From Acanthaster planci (taxonomy: Eukaryota; Echinodermata; Asteroidea; Valvatida; Acanthasteridae): DNA of 16,147 nt. Positions 1 to 16,147 of the stretch are shown piece by piece. The translations under genes were made by a program, and so were the position numbers. Where the stretch lies: contig NW_019091535.1 in NCBI RefSeq assembly GCF_001949145.1, positions 609,723 to 625,869 of the forward strand. The letters are read 5' to 3'. Under the pieces are notes generated by a model, which saw only the letters and a program-made list of their open reading frames with translations, made no database searches and was not told the origin of the DNA. Positions within the stretch are counted from its first letter, which is position 1. Every line of letters starts with the position of its first letter.

Positions 1-1960
1 GTCTTTGGGTGGTTTTTAGTCCTTGAGTCCTTTTTGTTTTTTTTTCACTTTTCCTGTACTTTTTCATTAATGAATTATTTTTTTGGGTCCCTTTTTTTGA
101 AGTCAAATATTGGGGTCTGAGTCCTTATTAATTCAGTTTCCTGCGACTTTTCCTTCAAAGATCCTTGGTTTAGTTAGAGTTTTTGTTGTTTTGCTAATTC
201 CTCATAGTGTGTCATTTTTCCCTGTTACACACGTATGCTTACCTTTGCAAGACTTCCTAGATTTTGTCTCAAGTTTGTGGTGCAATTGACCATGTGAGGA
301 TCAATATGAGCGAGGATCCTTTGCACATAATTTATTAAATACATAATTCAAAGAAAGGCCCAACTCCGTTATTTTGGCCGAGGAGAGTGAATTGATTTCC
401 TTTGACAACTCCTTCAAAAATAATTTTTTAACCCAAGGTTTTGTTGGAGTTTGGCCTTCTTTGATTTATTGTTCACTCGCTCTTGCTATAACAGTCACTG
501 AAATATTGGTGTTGAATAAACCATTCACATTGTCTTTCACTTGTCTCTCTAAGGTTTTTTTAGATTCACTGTAAGGTTTGTGGTAATCGATTGGAATTAA
601 TTATGAAACTCTATTGTAATTGGTATCAGTTACTTAATTGCGGATCAGTGGTACATTTGCACTGAACCAACTGCCCTTAAGCTGTGTCTGGGTAGCTGTT
701 CATCCTGGGGCGATGTTAAATTTATTTATGGGTGAGGCAGTCCTGCAGAACCTTTCACTAGAGCGGTGTTGTGCCTTTGTTCTTCCATTTGAGTAGAGAA
801 TAAATTTTGGTTGTTGAAAAAAAATCTTTGTATAAAGCTGCTTACTTTTTTTTCTGGAGTATGATTCAGTAGCCCATGGTCAAAAAGTCCATCCCTCGGG
901 ATTGACGCCATTGAGCCCAGCCGCATCAGTATTGAGTGTCTCCACTGCTGGCGCCCAGGTCCTGGTGTTCAGCCAGGAAGAGATCAGGATCGAAAGCAAT
1001 CAACAGTCGAGGGGGAGGGAGGTGCTGAGTTTCTCGATCGCTTTTTCCCAGCGTATTGCCGACTTTCATGCAGAGTCCTAGATTGTGAATTAAGAAAAAG
1101 ATTTTTTTTGTTCAAAATTAATGAGAAAAGGACGATTTTTTTGGGCGGGGCTCTATTTCATTTCCCTCCTTTCCAAAAGCGTGAAAATCCCCCAAATGTA
1201 GCCCGGATCTCACAAAAAGACCATGAAAAGTGACGTCTACATCAGTGAAAAGAATTCTGAATTGTTGCCCCATTTCTTATCCAAAGTATTTACAAATTTC
1301 TTTTTTCTACCATTTCTTGTGAAATTGTATTTTGGTTCTGAGCACGGAACAGTAACGCATTTGCTACTCAAACGCGTAAACATGGAGGTAGAATCACATG
1401 GTCAAAATGAATTTTTTTGATTAGAGAAATTGAGAATTAAAACATCATAAATTAAGACGTCATCTGAATTTCTACTTTAAACGATGTTTGAACCCAACCT
1501 CATGTTCATGAGTAAAGCTAGTGGTAATTTGTGCGTACAAGTTGCTTGACAACAAGGGGAAAATAAAAGTATTCATCAACCTCAAAGGTAAAAACTATCT
1601 GCACTGGCAGTGGGGAGTCTAATGGGTATACACGAGCATATTCGTGATAAAATGCAACTGGCTCTCCTTTGTTTTTTCGTTTCCTACGTTTACTTTCACT
1701 TTTCAAATCCTTTTTTGTTTAAGTAAAAATCAAAAAGCCTTCCTCCGTGCATATGGCATCATGGATCGAGAAAGGACACACGCGGCATGTTCTACGGGTT
1801 AATATCTGTTTTCGCTAAGCAATTATTTTCTGTGGTTAGCTCCGTCACTTTCCAGTTGCGTCACTAGCGCATGAATACCAGTCAATTGTGATGTGGCACC
1901 CGTATTTCCAATAATTGGGCGCAAGAGTAAAAAGGTGACCGTAAAATAAAAGGACATATT
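1..1960. other. Upstream region without a convincing gene
   Basis: The stretch is AT-rich with many T runs, especially 1-110 and 1080-1140. Open frames of 60-70 codons occur on both strands but lack recognisable domains. An isolated GC box (GGGCGGGGC, 1143-1151) is present. A faint minus-strand terminal-exon candidate at 926-1077, with AATAAA on the minus strand at 721-726, is described under findings. Confidence 0.6.
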
Positions 1961-2230
1961 GTAGTACTACGCATGCGTCATTTCACAGCACTCGAACACG
2001 TACGTCACTACGGGAAGTAGTATTTATTACGTACGGTTTGAAGTTCTTGCTACACCGGGATTCCTATGACGTATTACCGAATTGTGCACTTGCCTCACAC
2101 GTGCTTGTTTTGTCATGTCATGTTCTTGATAGCCGGCGCCTTGCACTCGCTCCATGCATGCATGCGCGGTACATGATATTTAGCCACCGCGAAAAGAAGT
2201 AATCCCACATTTTCCGTTCAACACCGGCTG
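1960..2230 (+). promoter_or_regulatory. Probable promoter region of the helicase gene
   Basis: CpG dinucleotides become frequent here, just upstream of the start codon. Visible motifs are TGCGTCA (1974-1980), TACGTCAC (2001-2008) and TGACGTA (2067-2073), all CRE/ATF-like; the E-box CACGTG (2098-2103); an ETS-like GGGAAGT (2012-2018); and an NRF1-like GCATGCGC (2160-2167). There is no clear TATA box at a fixed distance. Such TATA-less, NRF1/CRE/ETS-containing promoters are typical of housekeeping genes, which suits DDX5. The motifs are short and the exact transcription start is unknown. Confidence 0.45.
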
Positions 2231-2287
2231 AGTCGACTTTGTGTGACTTGTTTCGATTCAATCAAATTAACAAATTTATGTGCAAAA

Positions 2288-15568
<13,281 letters not shown>

Positions 15569-16147
15569 GTGGGCATCATAGCTGACTTGGAGTTTATTCT
15601 TGAGAGATGCACTTAGCTGCGGCACTTCAACCTCTCTCCTGTGTTCTGTACGTGTGGCTCGGCAGAGCAGATCATCCAGCTGAACAATACATGCTGCCTT
15701 GCTAAAATGTTGCCCTCAGTGCCGTTGACATACAAATATACCTTGGTTTGAGGCTGGAGAGTTGATACTAGCTCCCCATGGTACCGGAAGTTGACAAACT
15801 TGTTCACGTGCGCATACTTACTTCATGCTTAAAAGCTTTCAAGTGCGTCATGCAGCAGAAATAGTAGGTGGCGCAGAGTAATGGATGGTCCATTGAGAAT
15901 TCGGCTGTCTAACCTGAATATGTATGAGGCATAGTTATACCATGATTTAGGTAGTGTTTAGCCCTGTGACATCACTGATATGACAGGAAAAGCAATATGT
16001 CATGACAAATAACAGCGCAATTGAAATGGACCTTGCTGACATTTTTTCCCCCCTGATTTTTGTTATAATCCCTGTAGCTGCTGTCTGCCCCCTCTGCCCT
16101 GTCAGCCCCCCTCTGCCCTGTCAGCCCCCTCTGTCCTGTCAGCCCCC
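15569..16147 (+). other. Intron 11, partial (runs off the window)
   Basis: It begins with the weak donor GTGGGC. It carries no recognisable coding sequence up to 16077. There a strong-looking 3' splice site appears (TGCTGAC, then a long pyrimidine tract, then CTGTAG), followed by the terminal CT-rich minisatellite. Confidence 0.65.
16092..16147 (+). repeat. 18-19-bp CT-rich minisatellite, truncated by the window edge
   Basis: Three units of the form CTCTGCCCTGTCAGCCCCC begin at 16092, 16111 and about 16129, the third with one T substitution. The array probably continues beyond the window. Each unit contains a pyrimidine run followed by CAG, so it also repeats a 3'-splice-site-like sequence. 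Confidence 0.85.

Noticed and set aside
1518-1706. 62-codon minus-strand open frame with a Lys/Arg-rich start
   Set aside because: It begins with TTG rather than ATG, sits in AT-rich DNA, and shows no recognisable family or good splice sites.
2243-2287. In-frame upstream extension of exon 1 starting at GTG
   Set aside because: A GTG start is unlikely in an animal nuclear gene when a well-placed ATG follows at 2288 and matches the family N-terminus.

Overview
This looks like nuclear DNA from an animal. One split gene fills most of the window. It has short coding exons with GT-AG U2-type introns, and its product is a DEAD-box RNA helicase of the DDX5/DDX17 (p68/p72) family. The species cannot be read with certainty. 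The invertebrate-like introns and the repeated palindrome TAGGCCTA suggest a marine invertebrate deuterostome, perhaps an echinoderm. That guess is inference and weak.

Layout: 1-1960 is AT-rich, T-tract-rich sequence upstream of the gene with no convincing gene; a faint antisense terminal-exon candidate lies at 926-1077. About 1960-2230 is a CpG-richer stretch with CRE/ATF-like, E-box and NRF1-like motifs and is the probable promoter. The plus-strand helicase gene starts at ATG 2288 and runs through eleven coding exons (2288-2358, 6141-6369, 7576-7672, 8035-8234, 9191-9332, 10091-10251, 10617-10789, 11418-11528, 12074-12135, 12457-12516, 15335-15568). All reading phases join cleanly into 513 codons plus one base. 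The helicase core is complete (Q motif through motif VI). The C-terminal tail, normally RG- and Y/G/Q-rich in this family, lies beyond the right edge.

The 3.8-kb intron 1 is the most unusual part. It holds a degenerate ~16-bp minisatellite with inverted copies about 2 kb apart, a repeat cluster built on GGAGGATTGAGG with end-like inverted repeats next to a TTAA, and six of the seven TAGGCCTA palindromes. Intron 4 carries a ~313-bp TTAA-flanked MITE-like element. Intron 10 (2.8 kb) separates the exons for motifs V and VI and holds a possible stop-containing cryptic exon and several hairpins. The window ends in an 18-19-bp CT-rich minisatellite just after a strong-looking 3' splice site.

No second gene is convincingly present, and I found no RNA gene, CRISPR array or complete autonomous transposon.
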